Of a stretch of 64,000 bases of DNA, positions 1 through 8,414 are shown one piece after another. The stretch comes from Alloboseaceae bacterium BT-24-1. Its GTDB lineage: Bacteria > Pseudomonadota > Alphaproteobacteria > Rhizobiales > Beijerinckiaceae. Below the pieces are notes generated by a model. It was not told where the DNA came from. It saw only the letters and a program-made list of their open reading frames with translations, and searched no databases. Within the stretch, counting starts at the first letter, position 1, and every line of letters begins with the position of its first letter. The DNA is taken from assembly GCA_025846845.1 (NCBI GenBank), contig JAOYTL010000001.1, positions 434,001-498,000 of the forward strand, given 5' to 3'. The position numbers and the translations under genes were made by a program.

Positions 1-815
1 AGGTCGCGCGTATCGCCGCCTATTTCGCGCCGCCGGCCTATGACGCGCTGCCGGCGACCAGCGGCGCCTTCGAGGCGGCGAAAGCCGGCAATCCCGATTT
101 CGCTCGCTGGGTCGAGACCAACGTCACGCCGCATCGCCAGCCGGGCTATGCCGCGCTGACGATCTCGCTGAAGCCGATCGGCGCGCCTCCCGGCGACGCC
201 ACAAGCGAGCAGATGCGCCTCGTCGCGGACCTGGCGGACGAGTTCTCCCTGTCGGAGATCCGCGTCACCCACGCGCAGAACCTCGTCCTGCCGCAGGTGA
301 AGCAGGCCGATCTGTTCGCGGTCTGGCGGCGCCTTGGCGAAGCCGATCTGGCCACCGCCAATGTCGGGTTGATCACCGACATCATCGCCTGCCCCGGCCT
401 CGACTACTGCGCGCTGGCGACGGCGCGTTCGATCCCGATCGCACAGGCCTTGGCCCAGCGTTTCGCCGATGCAGGGCGGCAGAAGGAGATCGGTGTGCTC
501 AACATCAAGATCTCCGGCTGCATCAATGCCTGCGGCCATCATCACGTCGGCCATATCGGCATTCTCGGCCTCGAGAAGCGCGGCATCGAATCCTACCAGA
601 TCACGCTCGGCGGCGACGCGACCGAGAACGCGGCGATCGGCGAGATCCTCGGCCCCGGTCTCGCGGCCGAGGATGTGCCCGATGCGATCGAGCGCATCGT
701 CTCGGTCTATCTGGCTCAGCGCCAGACGGGCGAGAGCTTCATCGACAATGTCCGCCGGATCGGGCTTGCGCCCTTCAAGGCGGCTTTCCAGGAGGTCAGC
801 CATGCCGTTGCTTGA
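1..815 (+). CDS. cysI: Assimilatory sulfite/nitrite reductase, C-terminal part (5' end outside window)
   Basis: The reading frame is open from base 3, so the gene is cut by the window edge and only its last 270 residues are seen. It is the siroheme plus 4Fe-4S domain of the sulfite/nitrite reductase family, which reduces sulfite to sulfide (or nitrite to ammonia) in the cytoplasm. The four cluster ligands are present: CPGLDYC, then CINACGHHH 37 residues later, the usual spacing. Both the DUF934 gene, which overlaps its 3' end, and the siroheme synthase and sulfate importer downstream favour sulfite as substrate. Nitrite reductase of the same family cannot be excluded without the N-terminus. 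Confidence 0.9.
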   Translation, partial: VARIAAYFAPPAYDALPATSGAFEAAKAGNPDFARWVETNVTPHRQPGYAALTISLKPIGAPPGDATSEQMRLVADLADEFSLSEIRVTHAQNLVLPQVKQADLFAVWRRLGEADLATANVGLITDIIACPGLDYCALATARSIPIAQALAQRFADAGRQKEIGVLNIKISGCINACGHHHVGHIGILGLEKRGIESYQITLGGDATENAAIGEILGPGLAAEDVPDAIERIVSVYLAQRQTGESFIDNVRRIGLAPFKAAFQEVSHAVA

Positions 816-1320
816 TCGTCATGGCGCCAAGGCCGAGATCTGGACCCGCAGCGAGAGCGCGGCGATCGACAATCTCTCGCATGCGCTCGTCGACTGGGCA
901 GCGCTGCCGGAGGCGCTGGCGCAGAAGACGCGCGACCAGCGCATCGGCGTCGTCATCCCCAACACCGTCCGTATCCCGGAACTCAAGCTCCTGATGCGGC
1001 AGCTCTCGCTGATCGCGATCAGCTTCCCGTCCTTCGGCGACGGCCGCGGTTTCAGCCTGGCGCGGCTGATCCGCAACCACGGCTTCACCGGCACGTTGCG
1101 GGCCAGTGGGCCGCTGATCGTCGACCAGTTCGCCTATGCCATCGCCTGCGGCTTCGACGAGGTCGAATTGCCCGAGGCGAGCGCCGCGCGCCAGCCAGTC
1201 GAGCAATGGACCAGGGCGCTCGGCCAGATCAGCCATGGCTATCAGCGCGGCTATGGCGATAGCGGCAACATCCTCGACCGGCGCCGCTCGGCGCGGCTGA
1301 AACATGCCGCGGCGAGCTGA
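802..1320 (+). CDS. DUF934 family protein, sulfite-reduction partner
   Basis: A 172-residue protein of the DUF934 family, which in proteobacteria is nearly always encoded next to cysI and is thought to assist sulfite reduction; no activity is proven. The start ATG at 802 lies 14 bases inside the end of the reductase gene and is preceded by AGGAGG, so the two are translationally coupled. The middle carries the typical FPSFGDGRGFSLARLIR stretch (about residue 68 on) and the C-terminus ends in a basic segment with RRRSARLKH. No membrane segment or signal peptide is visible, so it should be cytoplasmic. The family call is firm and the function is inferred. Confidence 0.88.
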   Translation: MPLLDRHGAKAEIWTRSESAAIDNLSHALVDWAALPEALAQKTRDQRIGVVIPNTVRIPELKLLMRQLSLIAISFPSFGDGRGFSLARLIRNHGFTGTLRASGPLIVDQFAYAIACGFDEVELPEASAARQPVEQWTRALGQISHGYQRGYGDSGNILDRRRSARLKHAAAS

Positions 1321-1396
1321 GACGATGCACGGTTCGGCCCAACCCAGCCTGCGCCGGCCGGCGGACCACCATAGCGACGATGAATGGGAGGAGGCC

Positions 1397-1564
1397 ATGT
1401 TGAACGATGCCTTGAGCCACTCCGCTCCCGGTCCGCGCGAGCGCTGGTTCGATCTTTGCTTCCGGCTTATCATTCTGGTGCTTGCCGGTCTGTGGCTGTT
1501 CATGCCACCTGCGGGCGACACCCGGACGCAATCCGATGTGAAGGCCGCAGCGACGCAACGATGA
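1397..1564 (+). CDS. Small single-pass membrane protein coupled to cysG
   Basis: A 55-residue product that I do not recognise. It has a hydrophilic N-terminus, one hydrophobic segment of about 18 residues (starting near FRLIILVLAGLWLF) and a short polar tail. ATG at 1397 has GGGAGGAGG just upstream, and the frame is open further 5' to 1304 without a better start. Its stop overlaps the cysG start (ATGA at 1561-1564), which speaks for real translation and for co-expression with siroheme synthesis. It could anchor a sulfite-reduction complex at the membrane or act as a small regulator; nothing in the sequence decides this. Confidence 0.6.
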   Translation: MLNDALSHSAPGPRERWFDLCFRLIILVLAGLWLFMPPAGDTRTQSDVKAAATQR

Positions 1565-3018
1565 GCGCAAGACGCCCGCAAGCCACCACCCCGCGCCGGA
1601 TCGAACGGCTCGCGACCCTGCCGCTCTTCCACAGACTGGAGGGGCGCAAGGTCGTGCTCGCGGGCGCGAGCGAGGGCGCGCTCTGGAAGGCCGAACTGCT
1701 GGCTGCAGCAGGCAGCAACCTGCTGATCCTTGCCGGCGACCAGCCTGATATCTTCTCCGGCCTTGCCGCCGATCCGCCCGCTGGTTCGGTGACGGTGTTG
1801 CCGCGCGCCTGGCAGGCCAGCGACCTCGACGGCGCCGCGCTCGCCATCGCGGACATCGATTCCCTTGACGAAGCCAAGGCCTTCGCTGCTGCAGCCCGCC
1901 AGAGCGGCGTGCCGGTCAACATCGTCGACAAGCCCGAATTCTGCGACTTTGCCTTCGGCTCGCTGGTCAACCGCTCGCCGCTGGTGGTCGCGATCTCGAC
2001 CGACGGCGCCGCCCCCGTCTTCGGCCAGGCGATCCGCGCCAAGATCGAGGCGTTGCTACCGTCCGGCCTCAAGGCCTGGGCCCAGGCCGCGCATGATTGG
2101 CGTCCGCTGGTCAAGGCGCGCGAACTTTCCTTCCCGCTGCGCCGCGATTTCTGGGAGCGCTTCACCAGCCGCGCCCTCGCCGAGCCCCAGCGCCGCCCCG
2201 ACGAGAACGACCGGGACAGCTTCTCTGCGCTGCTCGACGAGATCGAGCGAGCCGGTACGTCGCATGGCCGGGTCACGCTGGTCGGCGCCGGGCCGGGCGA
2301 TCCGGAACTGCTGACGTTGAAGGCCATTCGCGCGCTGCAGAGCGCCGACATCATCCTCTATGACGACCTGGTCTCTGCCGGCGTGCTCGAGCTCGCCCGG
2401 CGCGAGGCCAAGCGCATGCTGGTCGGCAAACAGGGCTATGGCCCGGCGGTCAAGCAGGACGACATCAATGCGATGCTGGTTTCGCTCGCCGGCCAGGGCA
2501 AGCATGTCGTGCGGCTGAAAGGCGGCGACCCCGGCATCTTCGGGCGCGCCGGCGAGGAGATCGAGGCCTGCCACCGCGCTGATATCCCGGTCGCGATCGT
2601 GCCCGGCATCTCGGCGGCGCAAGGCGCGGCAGCCTCGCTCGGCCTGTCGCTGACCCATCGCGATCATGCCCGCCGGCTGCAATTCGTCACCGGCCATGCC
2701 CGCGACGGCAAGCTGCCGCAGGATCTCGACTGGAAGGCGCTCGCCGATCCTGCCGCGACCACCGCGCTCTACATGGCGCGCGCCACCCTGCCGCTGTTCC
2801 GCGAAAAGGCGCTCGCTGCCGGGCTCGATCCGGTGACGCCAGCGATCGCCGTTCTTGGCGCGACGACGCCAGCCGAAACGCGGATCGCCACCACGATCGT
2901 GGAGCTGCCGGAGCGGCTCGGCGAGCTGCCGAGCAAGGGGCCTGTCCTCGTCCTGATCGGCCACGCCATGGGCGCTGCGCTGCCGGCGGCAGCAAGCGGG
3001 AAACTGGCGCGAGGCTGA
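1561..3018 (+). CDS. cysG: Siroheme synthase CysG (fused dehydrogenase/ferrochelatase and methyltransferase)
   Basis: A 485-residue multifunctional enzyme that turns uroporphyrinogen III into siroheme, the cofactor of the upstream sulfite reductase. The N-terminal half (about residues 20-230) is the precorrin-2 dehydrogenase/sirohydrochlorin ferrochelatase with its nucleotide-binding VVLAGASEG strand. The C-terminal half (from about 235) is the SAM-dependent uroporphyrinogen methyltransferase with VTLVGAGPGDPELLT and GGDPGIFGRAGEE. Length fits the fused CysG of enterobacteria and rhizobia. The start overlaps the stop of the preceding small membrane gene. A longer in-frame extension to 1384 exists but would lie inside that gene and is not needed. 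Confidence 0.95.
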   Translation: MSARRPQATTPRRIERLATLPLFHRLEGRKVVLAGASEGALWKAELLAAAGSNLLILAGDQPDIFSGLAADPPAGSVTVLPRAWQASDLDGAALAIADIDSLDEAKAFAAAARQSGVPVNIVDKPEFCDFAFGSLVNRSPLVVAISTDGAAPVFGQAIRAKIEALLPSGLKAWAQAAHDWRPLVKARELSFPLRRDFWERFTSRALAEPQRRPDENDRDSFSALLDEIERAGTSHGRVTLVGAGPGDPELLTLKAIRALQSADIILYDDLVSAGVLELARREAKRMLVGKQGYGPAVKQDDINAMLVSLAGQGKHVVRLKGGDPGIFGRAGEEIEACHRADIPVAIVPGISAAQGAAASLGLSLTHRDHARRLQFVTGHARDGKLPQDLDWKALADPAATTALYMARATLPLFREKALAAGLDPVTPAIAVLGATTPAETRIATTIVELPERLGELPSKGPVLVLIGHAMGAALPAAASGKLARG

Positions 3019-3119
3019 GCCGAACCAAAACGCCGGAGATGCGTTTTCTCTCTGGCGCGAAAAGTTTGGAAGGGCTCTACTGCCGCCACCAGTTGAGCGA
3101 TGACCGCCAATTCAGTACG

Positions 3120-3140
3120 TTCTGTTTGTTTTTCAGAACA
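3120..3140. promoter_or_regulatory. Inverted repeat upstream of the sulfate-binding protein gene
   Basis: GTTCTG and CAGAAC form a perfect 6-base inverted repeat with a 9-base T-rich spacer, 53 bases before the start of the sulfate-binding protein gene. Two more GAAC/GTTC elements follow at about 3137-3150 and 3170-3177. The 174-base gap between cysG and the transporter is AT-rich compared with its surroundings, so it is a sensible place for a promoter and operator. The regulator is unknown; a CysB-like LysR protein is only a guess. Confidence 0.35.
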
Positions 3141-3192
3141 GTTTTGAACCCGTTTCGACGGTTTCCGGAACTGTTCAGCACGGAGCACTGAG

Positions 3193-4230
3193 ATGACGCG
3201 ACAGAGACTTCACCGCCTGCTGCAGGCCGGCCTGACGCTCGGAGCTTTCGCCCTGTGCTTCGGCGTGATCAGCGGCGCACGCGCCCAGACCGAGCTGCTC
3301 AACGTCTCCTATGACCCGACCCGCGAGCTCTATCGCGAGATCAACACGGCCTTCATCGCCGATTGGAACGGCAAGAACGCCAAGAAGATCAGCACGATCC
3401 GGCAGTCGCATGGCGGCTCCGGCGCACAGGCCCGCACCGTGATCGACGGCCTCAACGCCGACGTGCTGACACTGGCGCTCGCTGGCGACATCGATGCCGT
3501 CGCGCAGCGCTCGAAGAAGCTGCCGCTCGACTGGCAGAAGCGCCTGCCGCAGAACTCCTCGCCCTACACTTCGACGATCGTCTTCCTGGTCCGGAAGGGT
3601 AATCCGAAGGCTATCAAGGACTGGGGCGACCTGGTGAAGCCCGGCGTCCAGATCATCACCCCGAATCCAAAGACCTCGGGCGGCGCGCGCTGGAACTACC
3701 TCGCCGCCTGGGCCTATGCTGAGAAGGCCTTCAACAAGGACGAGGCCAAGGTCCGCGACTATATCGGCAAGCTGCTCGCCAATGTCCCGGTGCTCGACAC
3801 CGGCGCGCGCGGCGCCACCACGACCTTCACCCAGCGCGGTATCGGCGACGTCTTCCTGTCCTGGGAGAACGAAGCCTTCCTCGCGCTGAAGGAGTTCGGC
3901 GAGGACAAGTTCGACATCGTCGTGCCCTCGCTCTCGATCCTGGCCGAGCCGCCGGTCACGGTCGTGGACGGCAATGTCGACGCAAAAGGCACCCGCGCCG
4001 AAGCGCAGGCCTATCTCGAGTTCCTCTATACGCCGAAGGGCCAGGCGATCATCGCCAAGCACTATTACCGGCCGCGTAATCCGGAAGCCGCCGATCCGAA
4101 GGACATCGCCCGCTTCCCGAAGGTCGAACTCGTCACCATCGATGAGAGCTTTGGCGGCTGGGCCAAGGCGCAGCCCGCTCATTTCGGTGACGGCGGCACC
4201 TTCGACCAGCTCTACAAGCCGGCCCGCTGA
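3193..4230 (+). CDS. sbp: Sulfate ABC transporter, periplasmic binding protein
   Basis: A 345-residue sulfate/thiosulfate-binding protein that delivers its ligand to the CysTWA permease. The N-terminal signal peptide ends at about residue 31 (GARA-QTELL). Family signatures are VSYDPTRELY near residue 38, SHGGSGAQARTVIDG near 74 and TPNPKTSGGARWNYL near 156; the SGGA and SHGGSG loops take part in anion binding. GGAG lies 9 bases before the ATG. The permease gene begins three bases after its stop. Whether it prefers sulfate or thiosulfate cannot be read from the sequence. Confidence 0.95.
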   Translation: MTRQRLHRLLQAGLTLGAFALCFGVISGARAQTELLNVSYDPTRELYREINTAFIADWNGKNAKKISTIRQSHGGSGAQARTVIDGLNADVLTLALAGDIDAVAQRSKKLPLDWQKRLPQNSSPYTSTIVFLVRKGNPKAIKDWGDLVKPGVQIITPNPKTSGGARWNYLAAWAYAEKAFNKDEAKVRDYIGKLLANVPVLDTGARGATTTFTQRGIGDVFLSWENEAFLALKEFGEDKFDIVVPSLSILAEPPVTVVDGNVDAKGTRAEAQAYLEFLYTPKGQAIIAKHYYRPRNPEAADPKDIARFPKVELVTIDESFGGWAKAQPAHFGDGGTFDQLYKPAR

Positions 4231-4233
4231 GCC

Positions 4234-5079
4234 ATGACGGCGACGGTTTTCCGCTGGCGCGAGCCCAGCATCCTGCCGGGCTTCGGCCTGGCGCTGGGCA
4301 TCACCGTGACGGCGCTGTCGCTGGTCGTGCTGATTCCCCTCGCCGGGCTCTTCATCAAGGCGGCGAGCGCCGGCCCGGCCGATATCTGGGCGGTGGCGAC
4401 CTCGCCGCGCACGCTTGCTGCGCTGAAACTCTCCTTCCTTGGGGCGCTCTTCGCAGCCAGCATCAACGCCGTCTTCGGGCTGATCCTGGCCTGGGTGCTC
4501 GTCCGCTATGATTTCCCGGGCAAGCGCCTGATCGATGCGGCGGTCGACCTGCCCTTCGCCCTGCCGACGGCGGTCGCCGGCATCTCGCTTGCGGCGATCT
4601 ATGCGCCCAATGGCTGGGTCGGCGGGCTGCTTGCGCCCTACGACATCAAGGTCGCCTATACGCCGCTCGGGGTGATGGTGGCGCTGATCTTCATCGGCCT
4701 GCCCTTCGTCGTGCGCACGATCCAGCCGGTGCTGGAGGAATTGCCGGCCGACATCGAGGAGGCCGCGGCTCTGCTCGGCGCCAGCCGCTGGCGGACCGTC
4801 TTCAGCGTGCTGCTGCCGCCGGTGCTGCCGGCGCTGCTGACCGGCTTTGTGCTCGCCTTCGCCCGGGCGGTCGGCGAATACGGCTCGGTGATCTTCATCG
4901 CCGGCAATGTGCCGATGGTGTCGGAGATCGCGCCGCTGCTGATCGTGATCCGGCTCGAGCAGTTCGACTATGCCGGGGCGGCCGTGGTCGCGACGATCAT
5001 GCTGCTGCTCTCCTTCGCGCTGATCCTGCTGGTCAATCTGATCCAGGCGAGCGCACGCAGGAGGTTCGGCGATGTCTGA
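4234..5079 (+). CDS. cysT: Sulfate ABC transporter permease CysT
   Basis: A 281-residue inner membrane permease with about six hydrophobic segments. It carries the binding-protein-dependent transport EAA loop near residue 175 (EEAAALLGASRWRT), which docks on CysA. It pairs with CysW to form the translocation channel for sulfate. The start follows the binding-protein stop after three bases, and the end overlaps the cysW start by eight bases, so the operon is tight. Length and the motif LPFALPTAVAGISLA (near residue 110) match the CysT/CysU family. Confidence 0.94.
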   Translation: MTATVFRWREPSILPGFGLALGITVTALSLVVLIPLAGLFIKAASAGPADIWAVATSPRTLAALKLSFLGALFAASINAVFGLILAWVLVRYDFPGKRLIDAAVDLPFALPTAVAGISLAAIYAPNGWVGGLLAPYDIKVAYTPLGVMVALIFIGLPFVVRTIQPVLEELPADIEEAAALLGASRWRTVFSVLLPPVLPALLTGFVLAFARAVGEYGSVIFIAGNVPMVSEIAPLLIVIRLEQFDYAGAAVVATIMLLLSFALILLVNLIQASARRRFGDV

Positions 5080-5965
5080 CGCCAGCCTGCCCTATCAGAT
5101 CGAGGATCTCGCGCCGGCGCGTGCGGCGCGGCGCGTCTCGGGTGAGTCCCGTATCGTCCAGTTCGTATTGGTCGTCGTCTCGCTCGCCTTTCTCTGCCTC
5201 TTCCTGTTCCTGCCGCTGATTTCGGTCTTCGTCGAAGCGGGAGCTCGCGGGTGGCACGCCTATCGCGAGGCGATCCTCGAGCCCGACGCGCTGGCGGCGA
5301 TCCGGTTGACTCTGTTCATCGCGGCGATCGCGGTGCCGTTCAATGTGATCTTCGGACTGGCGGCAGCCTGGGCGATCGCCAAGTTCGAGTTCCGGGGCAA
5401 GAGCCTCCTGATCAGCTTCATCGACCTGCCGTTCTCGGTCTCGCCGGTGATCTCGGGCCTGGTCTTCGTGTTGCTCTTCGGCGCGCAGGGCTATTTCGGC
5501 CCCTGGCTCGCGGCCAACGATCTCAAGATCATCTTCGCCGTGCCGGGCATCCTGCTGGCGACGATCTTCGTCACCTTCCCCTTCGTCGCCCGCGAGCTGA
5601 TCCCGCATATGCAGTCGCTCGGCTCGGCCGACGAAGAGACGGCACTGACGCTCGGCGCCTCCGGCTGGCGCACCTTCTTCACGGTGACGCTGCCGAACGT
5701 GAAATGGAGCCTGTTCTACGGCGTCCTGCTCTGCAATGCCCGCGCCATGGGCGAGTTCGGCGCCGTCGCTGTCGTCTCCGGCAAGATCCGTGGGGTGACC
5801 ACGACTATGCCGTTGCATGTCGAGATCCTCTACAACGAGTACATGGGCGCTGCCGCCTTCGCCGTCGCATCGCTGCTGGCGGGCCTGGCCCTGGTCACGC
5901 TCGTCCTGAAAACCGTGCTGGAATGGCGTTTCGCGGATGCGATCGCCGCCAGCCGTCGTCACTGA
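5072..5965 (+). CDS. cysW: Sulfate ABC transporter permease CysW
   Basis: A 297-residue second permease subunit with about six membrane segments after a 25-residue cytoplasmic N-terminus. The EAA loop is seen at about residue 188 (ETALTLGASGWRTF). The motif IDLPFSVSPVISGL near residue 115 is typical for CysW. CAGGAGG precedes the ATG, which sits inside the end of cysT; translation of the two permeases is therefore coupled and their stoichiometry likely matched. Confidence 0.94.
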   Translation: MSDASLPYQIEDLAPARAARRVSGESRIVQFVLVVVSLAFLCLFLFLPLISVFVEAGARGWHAYREAILEPDALAAIRLTLFIAAIAVPFNVIFGLAAAWAIAKFEFRGKSLLISFIDLPFSVSPVISGLVFVLLFGAQGYFGPWLAANDLKIIFAVPGILLATIFVTFPFVARELIPHMQSLGSADEETALTLGASGWRTFFTVTLPNVKWSLFYGVLLCNARAMGEFGAVAVVSGKIRGVTTTMPLHVEILYNEYMGAAAFAVASLLAGLALVTLVLKTVLEWRFADAIAASRRH

Positions 5966-5977
5966 GTGGAAGAGCCC

Positions 5978-7024
5978 ATGTCGGTCGCCGTCACCATCGA
6001 AAGCGTCGAGAAGCGCTTCCAGAACTTCCCCGCCTTGCGCGGCGTCTCGCTCGACATCCAGCCGGGTGAGCTCGTCGCCCTGCTCGGCCCATCCGGCTCG
6101 GGCAAGACGACGCTGCTGCGCGTCATCGCCGGCCTCGAACAGGCCGAGCGCGGCCGTGTGCTGTTCGGTGAAACCGATACGCGCGATCTTTCGCTGCGCG
6201 AGCGCCGGATCGGCTTCGTCTTCCAGCATTATGCGCTCTTCAAAACGATGAGCGTTGCCGAGAACATCGCTTTCGGCCTGAAATCGCGGCCACGGGCCGA
6301 GCGGCCGAACCCCGCGGAAATAAAAAAGCGCGTTTCCGACCTGCTCGAGCTGATCCAGTTGCCGGGGCTTGAGAAGCGCTATCCGAGCCAGCTTTCCGGC
6401 GGCCAGCGCCAGCGCATCGCGCTCGCCCGGGCGCTGGCGATCGAGCCGCGCGTGCTGCTGCTCGACGAGCCCTTCGGCGCGCTCGATGCCAAGGTCCGCA
6501 AGGACCTGCGCGCCTGGCTGCGCCAACTGCATCAGCGCACCGGCCACACCACGGTCTTCGTCACGCACGACCAGGAGGAGGCGCTGGAACTCGCCGACCG
6601 GGTCGCGATCCTGCATGATGGCCGGCTCGAGCAGGTCGGCTCGCCCGATGATGTCTACGACCATCCGGCAACGCCGTTCATCTGCCAATTCCTCGGCGAT
6701 GCCAATCATCTGCCGGTCAAGGTCGTCGGCAGCCAGGCCTTCTTCCAGGACCGGCCGGTGCTCGGCGGCCTGCGCCAGAATCTTGGCGGGCCGGCCTCGC
6801 TCTATGTCCGGCCGCAGCACCTGCGCATCGTCGACGATGCGCCGCTCGCCTTGCCGGGCGTGGTCGAGCACCTGCGCCGCAACGGCCCCTTGCGCCGTGC
6901 CGAGGTTGCAGTCGAAGGGCTGTCCAAGCGGCTCGACGTCGACCTCGCCAGCCAGGTCGCGCCGGCGATCGGCGAGCGCATCCGGCTGCGCATCACGCAT
7001 GGCAATCTGTTTGCTGCGGCCTGA
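5978..7024 (+). CDS. cysA: Sulfate ABC transporter ATPase CysA
   Basis: A 348-residue ATPase that powers sulfate import. Walker A (GPSGSGKTT, about residue 38), Q-loop (FQHYALF), signature (LSGGQRQR), Walker B (VLLLDEPFGALD) and H-loop (VTHDQEEA) are all present, followed by a C-terminal TOBE-like regulatory region from about 240. I place the start at ATG 5978 because GGAAGAG lies in front of it; a GTG four codons earlier, directly after the cysW stop, is possible. Confidence 0.95.
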   Translation: MSVAVTIESVEKRFQNFPALRGVSLDIQPGELVALLGPSGSGKTTLLRVIAGLEQAERGRVLFGETDTRDLSLRERRIGFVFQHYALFKTMSVAENIAFGLKSRPRAERPNPAEIKKRVSDLLELIQLPGLEKRYPSQLSGGQRQRIALARALAIEPRVLLLDEPFGALDAKVRKDLRAWLRQLHQRTGHTTVFVTHDQEEALELADRVAILHDGRLEQVGSPDDVYDHPATPFICQFLGDANHLPVKVVGSQAFFQDRPVLGGLRQNLGGPASLYVRPQHLRIVDDAPLALPGVVEHLRRNGPLRRAEVAVEGLSKRLDVDLASQVAPAIGERIRLRITHGNLFAAA

Positions 7025-7096
7025 CGCCACCCTCGCCTCGACATGCCTCGCGGGTTATGCCTGTCGCCCGACACGTTCTGACGACAGGAGACGGCC

Positions 7097-7534
7097 ATGA
7101 AGGCGCGAGCGAAATGGGTCGAGGGCATGGCCTTCATGGGCGAAGCCGGCAGCGGCCATGCCGTGATGATGGACGGCGCGCCTGAATATGGCGGCCGCAA
7201 TATCGGCACACGGCCGATGGAGATGCTGCTGATCGGGCTCGCCGGCTGCACTGGCTTCGACGTGGTGCAGATCCTCAAGAAGGGCCGTGAATCAGTCACT
7301 GGCTGCGAGGTCGAGGTCGAGGCCGAGCGCGCGACGGAGGACCCCAAGGTCTTCACCAGGATTCACATCACCTATCGCGTCAGCGGCCGCGGCCTGTCGC
7401 AGGCCAAGGCCGAGCGCGCCGTCACATTGTCGAAGGAAAAATACTGTTCCGCTTCGATCATGCTGGGGGCGACCGCCGAGATGACCACCTCTCTCGTGGT
7501 CATCGACGAACTGCAGCAGGAGGCCGCGGAATGA
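7097..7534 (+). CDS. OsmC family protein
   Basis: A 145-residue OsmC/YhfA-type protein. The family includes thiol-dependent hydroperoxide reductases with a cysteine pair: here one Cys is in GLAGCTGFD (about residue 51) and the second in KEKYCSAS (about residue 117), the positions expected for the active site. It follows cysA by 72 bases and its stop overlaps the start of the sulfurtransferase gene (ATGA), preceded by CAGGAGG. The company of sulfate uptake and a rhodanese suggests a role with reactive thiols or sulfane sulfur, but that is inference. Confidence 0.88.
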   Translation: MKARAKWVEGMAFMGEAGSGHAVMMDGAPEYGGRNIGTRPMEMLLIGLAGCTGFDVVQILKKGRESVTGCEVEVEAERATEDPKVFTRIHITYRVSGRGLSQAKAERAVTLSKEKYCSASIMLGATAEMTTSLVVIDELQQEAAE

Positions 7535-8394
7535 CGGATATCCCGACCTCGGGACTGGTATCTCCCAAAATCCTGGCCGATGGGCTGGGCTCGCCCGGTC
7601 TCGTCACCATCGACATTCGCGCCGCCGCCGAGGGCGGGCGCCAGGCCTTCGAGGCCGGCCATATCCCCGGCGCAGTGCACAGCGACTACGCCGTCGACGG
7701 CTGGCGCGCCAAGGTCGGCAATGCGCCCGGCATGCTGCCCCCGCTCGACCATCTCGCCGAACTGGCGGGGCGCCTCGGCATCATCCCGCCGAGCAAGGTC
7801 GTGATCGTGCCGGCCGGGCTCACCGCCAACGACCTCGCCGCCGCCACCCGTGTCTACTGGACGTTGAAGCTGATCGGCCATGGCCAGCAGGCCATCCTCG
7901 ACGGTGGCTTCAAGAGCTGGCAGACCCAGCCGGGGCTTCCGATCGCGACCGGGCCGTCCAAGCCCAGCTCGGCGCCGCCTTACCCGGTCGTGATGCAACA
8001 GAAGCTGCGCAGCACGGCCGATGCTACGTTCGTCGCCTCGCGCAGCAAGCTCGCGACGCTCGTCGATGCCCGTTCGGCCAGCTATTTCGATGGCAAGGAG
8101 AAGGCTGTGGAAGCGACGCGCGCCGGGCACATTCCCGGTGCCGTCTCGCGTGACTATGCGGCGGCCTTCGATCCGGCTACCGGGCGCTTCAAGCCGGCCG
8201 GAGATCTCGCAGCCCTGTTTGGTCCGGTGCCGAAGGGGCCAGCGATCTCCTACTGCAACACCGGCCACACCGCCTCGCTGAACTGGTTCGTGATGTCGGA
8301 GCTGCTTGATCGCGACGAGGTATCGCTCTATGACGGCTCGATGACCGACTGGACGCAGGATCCGGACCGGCCGGTCGCGACCGGAGCTGCCTGA
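7531..8394 (+). CDS. sseA: Thiosulfate / 3-mercaptopyruvate sulfurtransferase
   Basis: A 287-residue protein with two rhodanese domains (about 10-135 and 165-280). The C-terminal domain keeps the catalytic cysteine in SYCNTGHTAS (about residue 242); the N-terminal domain is the inactive structural copy with PAGLTANDLAA at the matching place. It moves sulfur from thiosulfate or 3-mercaptopyruvate to an acceptor such as cyanide or a thiol. The CNTGHTA loop leaves the choice of donor open. It is translationally coupled to the OsmC gene and ends the sulfur cluster. Confidence 0.9.
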   Translation: MTDIPTSGLVSPKILADGLGSPGLVTIDIRAAAEGGRQAFEAGHIPGAVHSDYAVDGWRAKVGNAPGMLPPLDHLAELAGRLGIIPPSKVVIVPAGLTANDLAAATRVYWTLKLIGHGQQAILDGGFKSWQTQPGLPIATGPSKPSSAPPYPVVMQQKLRSTADATFVASRSKLATLVDARSASYFDGKEKAVEATRAGHIPGAVSRDYAAAFDPATGRFKPAGDLAALFGPVPKGPAISYCNTGHTASLNWFVMSELLDRDEVSLYDGSMTDWTQDPDRPVATGAA

Positions 8395-8414
8395 GCAACT
8401 CCGGGCGGGCGGTC

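Noticed and set aside
3019..3192. Riboswitch before the sulfate transporter genes
   Set aside because: The gap holds small inverted repeats but nothing I can fold into a SAM or other known riboswitch core.
5033..7030. Minus-strand open frame of 665 codons
   Set aside because: It is antisense to cysW and cysA and has no recognisable motif.
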